This document shows, piece by piece, positions 43,304 through 52,786 of a DNA stretch of 64,000 nt. Each line of letters begins with the position of its first letter. Within the stretch, counting starts at the first letter, position 1. The DNA comes from Deltaproteobacteria bacterium (GTDB lineage: Bacteria > Desulfobacterota > Binatia > HRBIN30 > JACQVA1). The translations under genes and the position numbers were made by a program. The notes under the pieces are model-generated. The model had not been told where the DNA came from and made no database searches. It saw only the letters and a program-made list of their open reading frames with translations. Where the stretch lies: assembly GCA_016178705.1 (NCBI GenBank), contig JACOST010000009.1:124001-188000 (forward strand), read 5' to 3'.

Positions 43304-44254
43304 TCAACTCGTCGCTCCCGATTGCGTGGCGCGCGACACACGGGATGCGACGCACGCCATCTGATCGCCGAAATTGAGCGGCACCTCGACCTCGGCCAAG
43401 CCCAGCGCGCGCACCACCCGGTCGCAGGCGCGATACGTGCCTTCACTGTACTGCGACAGTTTGAAGACCCAATGATGAATCGGGAATGCCCGCCCAAAGG
43501 ACTGCAGTCGTTCGCTGGAAAATCCGTGCTGTCGCAAAAAGCGCGGCAAGGTCTGCCGGGAGAAATAAAAGTAGTGATCATCGAGCAGCGCCCACCAATG
43601 CCTTCCCATCACGCGCGCTGCCACACTGCCAAAGTCCGGCGTGAGCAGAACCAAGTGACCATTCGGCCGGAGCAGTCGATGGAGTCGATCGAGCACCAGC
43701 GCGGGATCGCTGAAGTGCTCGATGACATCTGCCAGCGTGATGACGTCGAAGCTCTCCGCTTCGTACGGGACATCCTGAATCGGCCCGTTGAAAACCTCGA
43801 CACCATAGGTGCGGTGTGCGTAGTCGGCGGCATCCTGCGAGGGCTCGACTCCGACCGCGTCGTAGCCGAGCCGGCGGGCGGCCAAGAGCAGGAAGCCGTA
43901 GGCGGAGCCGACGTCGAGCAACCGGGCGCCGGGGCTGGGTGGTGGCAGCAATTGCAACAGCCGTTCGGCATTGCGGCAGCGCACTTCCGCTTGTTCTGCG
44001 AAACGCTCGTCGGCTCCGTCCGCGTAGTGACCTTCAACCAAGTGCGGCGGCAGCATGCCCAATCCACAGTCACGGCAGCGCTCGACCGCACCTACCAACC
44101 TGCGCGAGCTCTGCGTGATGCGATACGGCGTCGTACTCCGCTTCCCGGCATCAGCGCCCGCTCCACCGAACTGCGGAACGAAATCGCTCCCACCGCACAC
44201 CGGGCACAGCGGCGCTTGTCGGGTTGACGGCATGGCCATCGCGGAGTTCGTCAT
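43304..44254 (-). CDS. Zinc-ribbon SAM methyltransferase (316 aa)
   Basis: The N-terminus has C-x2-C pairs (CPVCGGSDFVPQFG and ERCRDCGLGM), as in sugar C-methyltransferase-like proteins. SAM motif LLDVGSAYGFLLLAARRLGY follows, then VITLADVIEHFSDPALVLD. Likely a sugar or polysaccharide methyltransferase. Overlaps the upstream glycosyltransferase by ATGA (44251-44254). Confidence 0.8.
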   Translation of the reverse strand: MTNSAMAMPSTRQAPLCPVCGGSDFVPQFGGAGADAGKRSTTPYRITQSSRRLVGAVERCRDCGLGMLPPHLVEGHYADGADERFAEQAEVRCRNAERLLQLLPPPSPGARLLDVGSAYGFLLLAARRLGYDAVGVEPSQDAADYAHRTYGVEVFNGPIQDVPYEAESFDVITLADVIEHFSDPALVLDRLHRLLRPNGHLVLLTPDFGSVAARVMGRHWWALLDDHYFYFSRQTLPRFLRQHGFSSERLQSFGRAFPIHHWVFKLSQYSEGTYRACDRVVRALGLAEVEVPLNFGDQMACVASRVSRATQSGATS

Positions 44255-45897
44255 GGGCGGGCGAACACCACAATCTCGGGGTTGAGGCTGCGAATCACCT
44301 CGTCCCGCAGCAACAGCGACGGGGTGCGGAACTGCGCCACGCGCCGATAGCCGAGTTCCTCCGCCAACAGCGCGCGCAGGAACGCTTCGTTTTCCGGCCG
44401 CCGCTTCACACCGATCTCGAAGGTGTCGTAGTGACCCGTGACTCGACTGATGTCGGCCATGTTCAGCACAATGAAATCGGGCCGGCGCTGCGCGAGACCT
44501 TCCCGCGTAGTGTCACTGAACTTGGGCTGCGAGACGTTCACGCCCGCGGGCATGCGCGGCAGAAAGGTCGCCCGATTGTACGTTTCAACCGTCCGGCCTT
44601 GAGCGCGATCACGCAACCACGACTCCGCCGCGTAGCGTGGATCGCGCATCAAGAGGTGATCGACGCTGGCACCATAGGCCAACCCGGCGAGCAGCACCGT
44701 CGCAACCACGCCGCGCCCCATCGCGCCACGTCGCCCCAAGGCGTGCAGAAACACTCCCGCAAACAGCATGAGCAGCATGCTCAACGGCAACACGTAGCGA
44801 ACGGCAACCAACGGCAGTGCCGTCAAAGCGAACCAGTAGTAGGTCGCGAAGAGTGTCATCGGCAACGCGGCGGTCCAGGGAGCCCGCACCAGCGCGACTA
44901 CGAGACCGCAGAGTCCAGCCGTACACAAGGCGATGCCAACGCCGTTCGTGAGGCTGACCACAAGCTCGCGCAGCAATCGCATATGAGTGGCCAAGGACGG
45001 CCCATGCGTCACATCGATGTACGCGGCGCGCGGCACCAGGGTGCCGAAGTATTCCCGCGGCAGTGTTCCGGTCAGAAAGCGCCAACGATTCATCAGACCG
45101 GCCGGATTGTAGAAGGCGTTAGTCACCACACCGTACACCAGCACGCTGACGACCGCCCCAACACCGAGGCGAAGAATCACCGGTCCAATCGCCGCAGCCG
45201 ACAACGGATGCAGTTGCCGCCATTGCGCGACGGCGATGAAGAGCGGCAGCGCGATCAAGAACCCAACGGCAGACTCCTTCGTCGCAAATCCCATCGCCGC
45301 CGCGATGCCAAGGCCCATACAATCTCGCCAGCTGACGGCGCGCATGAGCCGTACCGCGAAGAGCAGTGCTAGCAGCATCCAGAACGTCACCGGCACGTCG
45401 AGATTGGTGGTGTGGGCGTAGAAAACCAACACCATCGCACAGGCCGCGGCCGCGGCGCCCAACAACGCGGCCCCGGGCTCGAACAACAGCATACCGAGCG
45501 CGTACACGATCCAAACCATCCCCGCCGCCATCGCCACGCTGACCGCGCGCCCGATCAGAGCAAGAATCGCAAGCGACCGCTCCGGGTTCTTGAATCCATA
45601 CGGATAACGGCTCTCGGGCCGGCGGAACTCTCCGGTGAAGTAGAGCGTTCCGAGATACGGAGCGTAGCCCACGAGCAACAGCAGTGGATGACCGATCGGA
45701 TACTTGAAGTAGAACCATCCCGAGTTGGGCTTGGCGAACGACTTCTTCGCCACCGACAACGGCGTCAGCGGGGTGATCGCATCGGCCGCCCAGGTCGTGT
45801 TCCCGTTCGGTAAACCCCATTGCAAATGCCAACTGTTGACCAGCACACTCACCAACAGAATCGCGGCCAGCAATGTTCGGCGGAGCCGTGGCTCCAT
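44251..45897 (-). CDS. Membrane glycosyltransferase, GT39/ArnT-like (548 aa)
   Basis: About eleven hydrophobic segments with an early periplasmic acidic loop (NGNTTWAADAITPLTP) typical of GT-C enzymes that use polyprenyl-phosphate sugars. The start MEPRLRRTLLAAILLVSVLV at 45897 is chosen; the frame to 46104 is overlap with the next gene. May add a side sugar or act at the polymerase step; no separate Wzy was recognised. Confidence 0.7.
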   Translation of the reverse strand: MEPRLRRTLLAAILLVSVLVNSWHLQWGLPNGNTTWAADAITPLTPLSVAKKSFAKPNSGWFYFKYPIGHPLLLLVGYAPYLGTLYFTGEFRRPESRYPYGFKNPERSLAILALIGRAVSVAMAAGMVWIVYALGMLLFEPGAALLGAAAAACAMVLVFYAHTTNLDVPVTFWMLLALLFAVRLMRAVSWRDCMGLGIAAAMGFATKESAVGFLIALPLFIAVAQWRQLHPLSAAAIGPVILRLGVGAVVSVLVYGVVTNAFYNPAGLMNRWRFLTGTLPREYFGTLVPRAAYIDVTHGPSLATHMRLLRELVVSLTNGVGIALCTAGLCGLVVALVRAPWTAALPMTLFATYYWFALTALPLVAVRYVLPLSMLLMLFAGVFLHALGRRGAMGRGVVATVLLAGLAYGASVDHLLMRDPRYAAESWLRDRAQGRTVETYNRATFLPRMPAGVNVSQPKFSDTTREGLAQRRPDFIVLNMADISRVTGHYDTFEIGVKRRPENEAFLRALLAEELGYRRVAQFRTPSLLLRDEVIRSLNPEIVVFARP

Positions 45898-45934
45898 GAT
45901 CAGCGCACGTCCTCGTGGGAAGTCTCCGTGTGAT

Positions 45935-47188
45935 CTACAGCTTGGCCAGCCACGTCCAAAACTCTTTATTGTAGCGATCGGGGTTGCGCGCCAGCCGGAC
46001 ACGGAAGGACAGCACCAGATTGTCCCACGTCGACCATTCACTGACGCCGATGTGGACCAGCTTGTCGGGAATCCGCAGCCGCAAATTCCACTGCGCCGGC
46101 ACACCGCGATAGATCCAGTCGCGCTCGCGCGTAAAGTCGATCACCCAGTCGCCACCGGCGGGACCCTCAACGGCCCACCACGTCACCACGTTTATGCGCT
46201 TCGCGATGCTCGGATCAGCCGCGAGCAGACGCGTGAAGTAAGTACGAAAGCGTTCGAAGAGATCAGCCGGTGCCGCAGCTTCGCTGGCGAAATATTCGGC
46301 GATCTGTCCAGCGTGCGCTTGACTCATCGCTTCGATCATTTCCATGCGCCGGTTCCAGTCGGGCGGCGGATTGAGCCGGTGCAGGCCGCCGCGCGGATCC
46401 CACTGATCGCCCGGATTCATCTGCAACCCCTCGATCTCGGGCGCGTCGGCGGCCAGCGCGGTGATCGCCTCTTGCGGCGTGTTCACGTAGTGCGGCGTAT
46501 TGAGCTGGAGCTGATCGGCGGCCAAGAGCGCGAAATTGCCTGCGGCGGGCACTGCCCGTTTCGTCCGCAGCAGCTTCGCCCAGTGAACGAACTCCTCGAC
46601 GTGCGCACGCTTGCTCTCACGCCAACGCTCGATCTTCGACGCCAACGAGAATTCGAAGCAGCCAGGGTACTGGCTGGCGCCGGTAAAGGTCAGGAATGCC
46701 AAGTCGATCTGTTGCTCGCGGCCCAGTCGTTCAAGTGTGGCGTCGTCGAGATGGCAGTCGTTGACGTTCAGCACCGTCGTGCCGTCCTGCAACAGGATCG
46801 CACTGTCGTCCCATGGACGGTCGGGCGGAATCAGGCGCAGCCGTAGGCCGTCGCTGCACGTGAACGACTCGTTGAAGTTCAGTTCGGTGATCGTGCGAAA
46901 GCCGATCGCGGCGAGTCGATCGCGGAAGCGTTTCTTGCGAAAATCGGCAATGATGACGTGGACGCTCTTGTCGATCTGCGCCAGCGTTGGCGGATCGAAG
47001 TGGTCGGGGTGCTCGTGCGACACGTAGAGATAGTCGATCTTCGGTAGATCACGCACGCCGAGCGCCAGCGGCGGGAAGTGCCACCACGTGCCGTGATACG
47101 TGGGGTCGGTCAACCACGGGTCCATCAAGATGGTGCGGCCATCCGCCTCCATCAAGATCGCGGCGTGCCCCAGATACGTGACGTTCAT
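45935..47188 (-). CDS. MBL-fold metallo-hydrolase (417 aa)
   Basis: Metallo-beta-lactamase fold. The metal motif H-x-H-x-D-H is in YVSHEHPDHFD (about residues 56-66), with AILMEADGRTILMDPWLTDP at the start. Resembles UlaG-like/phosphodiesterase-like enzymes of unknown substrate. An unusual member of a polysaccharide locus. Overlaps the upstream GT4 by ATGA (47185-47188). Confidence 0.75.
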   Translation of the reverse strand: MNVTYLGHAAILMEADGRTILMDPWLTDPTYHGTWWHFPPLALGVRDLPKIDYLYVSHEHPDHFDPPTLAQIDKSVHVIIADFRKKRFRDRLAAIGFRTITELNFNESFTCSDGLRLRLIPPDRPWDDSAILLQDGTTVLNVNDCHLDDATLERLGREQQIDLAFLTFTGASQYPGCFEFSLASKIERWRESKRAHVEEFVHWAKLLRTKRAVPAAGNFALLAADQLQLNTPHYVNTPQEAITALAADAPEIEGLQMNPGDQWDPRGGLHRLNPPPDWNRRMEMIEAMSQAHAGQIAEYFASEAAAPADLFERFRTYFTRLLAADPSIAKRINVVTWWAVEGPAGGDWVIDFTRERDWIYRGVPAQWNLRLRIPDKLVHIGVSEWSTWDNLVLSFRVRLARNPDRYNKEFWTWLAKL

Positions 47189-48369
47189 GCGTGCTCTCCC
47201 CTGATATTCGGCACGGCGTCGCTCACCGCCTCATCGGCAACCACAACCCCGCGCTGCTGCAATAGCTTCACGTACAAGTCTTCCATCTGCCGCACCATTG
47301 CGTGGGCTGAAAAACGTTCTTCGACGACACGCCGGCCAAGGCGGCCCATCTCCACCGCGCGGTCCCCACTCGCCAGCAGCTCGGCAATCGCCGCCGCCAA
47401 CGGAACCGGATCCTTCGGCGGCACCAACAATCCGGTGTGGCCATGGCGCACCACCTCGCCCGTACCGCCGACATCGGTGGCTACGACCGGCTTCTCCATC
47501 GCCATCGCCTCGAGGATGGCGTTCGACATCCCTTCATCGTGCGACGACAGGACGAAGAGATCAAACGCGGAGAGCACTTCGGGAATGTCAGTGCGGCGAC
47601 CGAGCAGATGGAGATGCGCCGTCAGCCCACCTTGGGCGACAACGGCGCGCAATTCGTCGTCGAGCTCGACTTCGCCGACAATCACGGCTTGTGCCGCCGG
47701 CAGACGCTCGCGCACCTTGATCATCGCGCGCAGAAACTCTTCGACCCCCTTGCGTACCCGCATCCGCGTCACGATGCCGACGACCGGGCGCTGCGGATCG
47801 AGTCCGAGACGCGTCTTATGGTCGCCCGCAGCGAGCGGACGGAAACGGTCGGTGTCGACGCCACTAGGGATCATGACCATCTTCTCGCGCGGACAGCGTT
47901 CGTTCTCGTGCACGAAGTCACGGACGGCGTTGGCGTTCACGGTCACGCAGTTCGCGAGCCAGTTTCCCAGGCGCGCGCCAGCCAGCTCCACTCCGTGTCG
48001 CTCGTGGCAGCCGCGTTTGCTCACCAGCGTCACCGGCACGCGCGCCAACCGCGCCGCCAGCGAACCGATCGCGTTCGCGCGCAAAAGATAGTTGTGTACG
48101 AGATCCACACGCTCCCGCCGCAGAACGCGCGCCATGCGGAGGATCGCGCGCAGCGCGGGCACGCCGTTGAAGTGTTTCCGCAGGCCGCCGTCGATCACTC
48201 GCACGCCATGCGCGCGCACTGCGTCCAACAGCGCGCCCTCCCCAGTCAAGCAATACAAGATGGGGTCAAAGCGCCGCTGGTCGAGCAGCCGCAACACTTG
48301 GAGCAGATGCGTCTGGCTCCCGCCCACCGGCATCGACTTGATGGCGTAGACGATTCGAATCTTGGGCAT
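47185..48369 (-). CDS. Glycosyltransferase family 4
   Basis: A 394-aa retaining GT-B enzyme. It starts MPKIRIVYAIKSMPVGGSQT; the donor part has VGIVTRMRVRKGVEEFLRA and the acidic region LFVLSSHDEGMSNAILEAMA. Third GT4 gene of the locus. Confidence 0.86.
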   Translation of the reverse strand: MPKIRIVYAIKSMPVGGSQTHLLQVLRLLDQRRFDPILYCLTGEGALLDAVRAHGVRVIDGGLRKHFNGVPALRAILRMARVLRRERVDLVHNYLLRANAIGSLAARLARVPVTLVSKRGCHERHGVELAGARLGNWLANCVTVNANAVRDFVHENERCPREKMVMIPSGVDTDRFRPLAAGDHKTRLGLDPQRPVVGIVTRMRVRKGVEEFLRAMIKVRERLPAAQAVIVGEVELDDELRAVVAQGGLTAHLHLLGRRTDIPEVLSAFDLFVLSSHDEGMSNAILEAMAMEKPVVATDVGGTGEVVRHGHTGLLVPPKDPVPLAAAIAELLASGDRAVEMGRLGRRVVEERFSAHAMVRQMEDLYVKLLQQRGVVVADEAVSDAVPNIRGEHA

Positions 48370-48387
48370 ACGACGTTTCGGCGCAGG

Positions 48388-51300
48388 TCAGCGCGGGGAG
48401 TGATAGCCGAGATCAACCGCGCCCGCGTCCGCAGCGTTGTCGCGACGGACGGTGCGGCCATCGAGCGCCCAGACGATGGCGGCCGTGCTGCCGGCGTCAA
48501 TCGCCGCGCTACCGCCATCGACCCGAAAGTCATCGTCAGCGAATCCGCTACCGCCTAACACCGAATCGAGTCCCGCCGGTGCGTTGAACACTGATGGGGC
48601 GATCAGCAGCGGTGCTCCACTACCGACGCCGGTCGGAGGCTGTGACAACAGGTTGGGCGTCAGGCGCAACGCGCTCCAACCGCGCGGCGTGACAACCAGA
48701 TCACCGGCGTTGTTCTGTACGATGTTGTGCGCGAGCAAGACAGTTCCCATGCGGCGGTCGGAGAGCGAATGATCGATCCACACGCCACGCCCGCTGTTGC
48801 CGTAGACGGTATTGTTGCCAAGACGCAGCACACTATTGCGGACGCGGCGTAGCCGCGCCTGCACCCCGTCGCCGCCGTTCGCGTAGACGAGATTGTTGAA
48901 CACCGTGTTGGCACCGCGCGGTCGCACGAACATAATGCCCGCGCCTCTGTTCGAGAAGAGGCGGCAGTTGGTCACCTCGACGCCGGTCGGGTTCTGCGCC
49001 ACCACACCGGCCAGCCGCGCGCCGGTTACGTCGATGCCATCAATTCGAACGTATGAGCGACCGGCCAACCGAAATCCGCCGCTCAGTCCATTGGCGTCGA
49101 GCAGCACTGGCCCGGGGGCGTCACCGGTCTGCGCGCCCGTGGCATCACCGACGAAGATGATCGGACTACTCGCGGTGCCGCTGGTAACGGGATACAGATT
49201 TCCTTCCCGATAGACGCCTGGGCCGATCACGATCGTGGTCCCCGCGCCAGCTTGCGCAGCGGCCCGCGCGACAGTATGCAACGCCGTCTGTGGCGTGCGG
49301 CCGTCGTTGCTGTCGTTGCCCAGTTGGGCGCGCACGTAGAGCGTGACGATGGCCTGCGACTCGCCGCCGATGGGCCCGTGGGACTCGTAGTGGAACCCAA
49401 GATCAGCTCGGCCGGCATCGCGCATGCCATCGCTGCGCGCCACTCCACCGGTCAGGGCAACGTCAGCGGCGTCCACGCCGGCGGCGTCGAGCCCCGGACT
49501 CAGCGCGACGTTGAGCCGGAAGTCATCGTCGGCAAAACCGGTACTGCCGAGGATGCCATCCACACCGGGCGGACGGGCGAACATGGGATCCGCACCGGGG
49601 TCATTCGGATCGGCCGGGGTCTCGCTGTTGGCGCCGTCACGATTGATATTGTGGCTCAGCACGAGCCCCGGGAGAGATGATGGCTTCGTCTTTATCCCGA
49701 ACTGGCCATTGCCCTTGATGATGTTATTGATCAGCTCAACGTTGGGTGCGCCGAGAAAACCGTCCAACAGGATCGCATCGCCACTGTTGCTGTACAGCGT
49801 ATTGTTGACGAGCAGCGCGTCGCTCGCCTGCCGCAAATCGCCGGTGATCGCGATGCCGGTGCTGTCGTTCGCGTAGATGAGATTGTTGAAGACGGTCGCG
49901 TCGGTCGAGTCGGTCACGTCGATACCGCGATGGCCGGAGAAGATCACGTTGTCGGCAAGGGTAACGTGGTCTGACCCGGATTCCAGTGTGCACGCCTCAC
50001 CGTCGCCCGGGCACGCACGCACCTGTATGCCGGCCACACGCGCGCCCATGATGCGGAAGCCGCGGATTTGGACGAAGCTGCGCTTCAAGAGTACAAAACC
50101 GGTGTCCTTGCCGGTGGCGTCGATCAGCACCGGACCGGGCGTCGAGCCTGATAGCTTGCCGCTGGTATCGCCGACGAACACGATAGGCTGCGAAGCCGTC
50201 CCGGCGTTATTCAGATTGATGTCGCCTTCCGCGTAGCGTCCAGGTGCGACCACGATCGTATCGCCGGGTTCGGCGGCCCGCGCCGCCGCAAAGACGGTGC
50301 GAAACGCGCTAGCCGGTGATCGGCCATCGCCGTTGTTGCCATCCGGATTGACAAACAGTAGCCGGATAGCACTGGCAGCCAAGAGGCGTGCTTGCAACGC
50401 CGAGAACGTTCCGACTGTCGGCCGCATGCCACCGCGCGGGTAGTGAAAGCCGGCGTCGCTTAAGCCCTCGTCAGCCGCATCATCGGTTCGTGTCGAGCCA
50501 TCGGCCAGCCCCATGACCGACGCGACGCCGGCGCTGCGATCCACCGCAACGCTCGTCGTCAACTGGCCGGCGCTCCGCTGTTGCAAGTGGAAATCGTCGT
50601 CGACAAAGCCAGCGCCGCCAAGTTGGCGGTCGGCACCCGCCGGCGCTAGCAGGCCAAGATCACCGAGCAGGGCGCCATCGAGGTTCGCCGTCCCGGTGAA
50701 ATCCGTTAGCGACCGCGGCGTGACCAACAGTGCGCGGCCAGCGTTGCGATCGAGAAGATTGTTCATCACCAGCGCACCCGGCGATCCGACCGGATCGTTG
50801 TCCACACGGTTGCCGATCACCACACCGTGCGCGCCGTTGTCATAAACGGTGTTGTTTACCACGCGAGCTTTCGGTGATCCCGTCGCTTCCCCGCCGACGG
50901 CGATGCCGCCTGTGCCGTTGGCGTACACGAGGTTGTTGAAGATCGTCACGTTCGCCGAATCGCGCACGAGAATACCGCTCCCGCGATTCGAGAACACGAC
51001 AGAATTGCTCACCGTCACGTTGTCCGAGCCGCGCACGCCAGTCGCGCTCTCTCGGGCACGAATCTGGATGCCGGAGTCGAAACCACCCGTGACGTGGAAT
51101 CCATCGATTGTCACGTAGCTGCTACCGAGAATGTTGAAGCCCGTCTGGACTCCCGTCGCCGCCGCACCACCACCGCCACACAGACTGGCGCCGGCATCGA
51201 TCACAACCGGTCCAGCATCGCCGGTAAGTGAACCATCGGCATCGGCGACGAATTCAATCGGGCGCAACAGCGGCAGCGCCGTGCCGGTCTGCTCGCCGAG

Positions 51301-52533
51301 ATTGATGTCCCCTTCACAATAGGTTCCACCTCCAACAATGATGCGGTTGCCCGGACGTGCCTGCAGCGCCGCGTAGCCGATGGTTCGAAACGCCGTCGCG
51401 GCGGTCCGACCATCGTTGCTGTTTCGACCCGTAGTACGCACAAAGATCGGCGTCTGCGGAATTCGCGGCACGACGTACGGGCCTGCCGTATTGTCGAAAT
51501 GGAACCCGGCATCGACGATGCCGGTATCGGCGCTGCGGTCATCGCGCGTCGAGCCGCCCTCTTGCACGGTGATCGCGTCGGCCGGGCCAAAGTCCACCGC
51601 GGGGCTGCCGGCACGCAGCCGGAAGGCGTCCGGGGTGGTGCCGGTGCGATTGACCAGCAGCGGATCGGTTTCGCGATCCGTCGGATCGGGAAACGTGGTC
51701 GGCTCAAAGCCGTCGGCGTTCACATTGAACGCGCCGCCGTACGTCTCTTGCGATTCCGGTGCCACCTTGATTCCAGCCGTCCGATTCCCGGCAATGACGT
51801 TCGACACCACCGCCGCGTAACGGGACGCAACATCGCTGCGATCGCCTTCGCCGATGAAGATGCCGTACCCGTTCCCACCGTCGCCATTGGCGCAGCTCGT
51901 GTTGTGCGCGATCACCGCGTTCGGCGAGCCCTGAATCATGCCACCCACCGAGATGCCACTCGATCCGTTGTGGTAGACGAGGTTGTTGACGATGACGGCG
52001 CCGGTCGTGTCTTGAATGTCGATGCCTCGCTTGGCGCTGTTCTGGACGATGCAGTTGACGATCGTGATGCTGGCGGAGCCAACATTGTTGCCGCGGTTGT
52101 ACCGCACCTGGATGCCGGCATCGCCGGCGTGACGCACTTCGAAGCCGTCAATACGGATGTTCTGCTGGCCGTAGAGCAAGAACCCGGTCGACTCCCCAGA
52201 AGCATCGACGATCACGGGTCCGGCGAGATCACCGGTGCGACTGCCGTCGGTGTCGGCAATGAACTCCATCAGCTCGGTCCGCAGACTCTCTGCGGTGACC
52301 AGGCGCGGCGAGATGTTGCCCTCCTGATACACGCCTGGGCCGACGATGATGCGACCGCCCGAGTTGTCGAGCCGGCGTGCAGCGGTCGCGACGCTCCGCA
52401 GCGCTGTGACGCGCGAAAGGCCGTCCGCACTGTCTTTGCCACTGGTGCGCACGTAGAGCGTTGGCCCGGCTTCGGCGCTATCCACGCCGAGAAGGGTCAA
52501 GATCACGAGAATCAGCGCGGCCTGTCGAAACAT
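48388..52533 (-). CDS. Large exported parallel beta-helix protein with four tandem modules (1381 aa)
   Basis: A signal peptide (residues 1-22, MFRQAALILVILTLLGVDSA) then four modules of about 335-350 residues. Each starts with a conserved block (TLYVRTSGKDSADGL; PIFVRTTGRNSNDG; LLFVNPDGNNGDG; TLYVRAQLGNDSNDG), then a right-handed beta-helix rich in NNLVYxNG turns, and ends with a DAGFHY-like tag (about residues 350, 697, 1048 and 1379). Beta-helix proteins with such repeats act as polysaccharide lyases, epimerases or adhesins. Catalytic residues are not identifiable, so the enzyme activity is open. It is exported and probably works on the locus's polymer. Confidence 0.85.
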   Translation of the reverse strand: MFRQAALILVILTLLGVDSAEAGPTLYVRTSGKDSADGLSRVTALRSVATAARRLDNSGGRIIVGPGVYQEGNISPRLVTAESLRTELMEFIADTDGSRTGDLAGPVIVDASGESTGFLLYGQQNIRIDGFEVRHAGDAGIQVRYNRGNNVGSASITIVNCIVQNSAKRGIDIQDTTGAVIVNNLVYHNGSSGISVGGMIQGSPNAVIAHNTSCANGDGGNGYGIFIGEGDRSDVASRYAAVVSNVIAGNRTAGIKVAPESQETYGGAFNVNADGFEPTTFPDPTDRETDPLLVNRTGTTPDAFRLRAGSPAVDFGPADAITVQEGGSTRDDRSADTGIVDAGFHFDNTAGPYVVPRIPQTPIFVRTTGRNSNDGRTAATAFRTIGYAALQARPGNRIIVGGGTYCEGDINLGEQTGTALPLLRPIEFVADADGSLTGDAGPVVIDAGASLCGGGGAAATGVQTGFNILGSSYVTIDGFHVTGGFDSGIQIRARESATGVRGSDNVTVSNSVVFSNRGSGILVRDSANVTIFNNLVYANGTGGIAVGGEATGSPKARVVNNTVYDNGAHGVVIGNRVDNDPVGSPGALVMNNLLDRNAGRALLVTPRSLTDFTGTANLDGALLGDLGLLAPAGADRQLGGAGFVDDDFHLQQRSAGQLTTSVAVDRSAGVASVMGLADGSTRTDDAADEGLSDAGFHYPRGGMRPTVGTFSALQARLLAASAIRLLFVNPDGNNGDGRSPASAFRTVFAAARAAEPGDTIVVAPGRYAEGDINLNNAGTASQPIVFVGDTSGKLSGSTPGPVLIDATGKDTGFVLLKRSFVQIRGFRIMGARVAGIQVRACPGDGEACTLESGSDHVTLADNVIFSGHRGIDVTDSTDATVFNNLIYANDSTGIAITGDLRQASDALLVNNTLYSNSGDAILLDGFLGAPNVELINNIIKGNGQFGIKTKPSSLPGLVLSHNINRDGANSETPADPNDPGADPMFARPPGVDGILGSTGFADDDFRLNVALSPGLDAAGVDAADVALTGGVARSDGMRDAGRADLGFHYESHGPIGGESQAIVTLYVRAQLGNDSNDGRTPQTALHTVARAAAQAGAGTTIVIGPGVYREGNLYPVTSGTASSPIIFVGDATGAQTGDAPGPVLLDANGLSGGFRLAGRSYVRIDGIDVTGARLAGVVAQNPTGVEVTNCRLFSNRGAGIMFVRPRGANTVFNNLVYANGGDGVQARLRRVRNSVLRLGNNTVYGNSGRGVWIDHSLSDRRMGTVLLAHNIVQNNAGDLVVTPRGWSALRLTPNLLSQPPTGVGSGAPLLIAPSVFNAPAGLDSVLGGSGFADDDFRVDGGSAAIDAGSTAAIVWALDGRTVRRDNAADAGAVDLGYHSPR

Positions 52534-52594
52534 ACGGTCCTACTGTCGAAGTACGTGCCGGGCGCCGTCGCCCGCACGCAATCATGCTCAATGC

Positions 52595-52774
52595 CTAGAA
52601 GAGTGTGTAGATGAACGGCCCGAGCGCCGTGCTCTGCGCGGTCACCATGAGCCCCGCAAACACGAGCAGCACAAAGACCATCGGAATCATCCACCACAGC
52701 TTGCGCTCCCAGAAAAACGCCAACAGCTCTCCGGCAATGCCGAAGCGGTTACGAAGTCCCTCAACAAAATTCAT
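52595..52774 (-). CDS. DUF5989-like small membrane protein (59 aa)
   Basis: Begins MNFVEGLRNRFGIAGELLAF and ends ALGPFIYTLF, the usual end of DUF5989 proteins; one membrane segment (MIPMVFVLLVFAGLMVTA). Such proteins accompany carbamoyltransferase and SGNH genes in exopolysaccharide loci. Starts 12 bp after the SGNH stop. Function unknown. Confidence 0.8.
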   Translation of the reverse strand: MNFVEGLRNRFGIAGELLAFFWERKLWWMIPMVFVLLVFAGLMVTAQSTALGPFIYTLF

Positions 52775-52786
52775 CGTACGTTCTCC

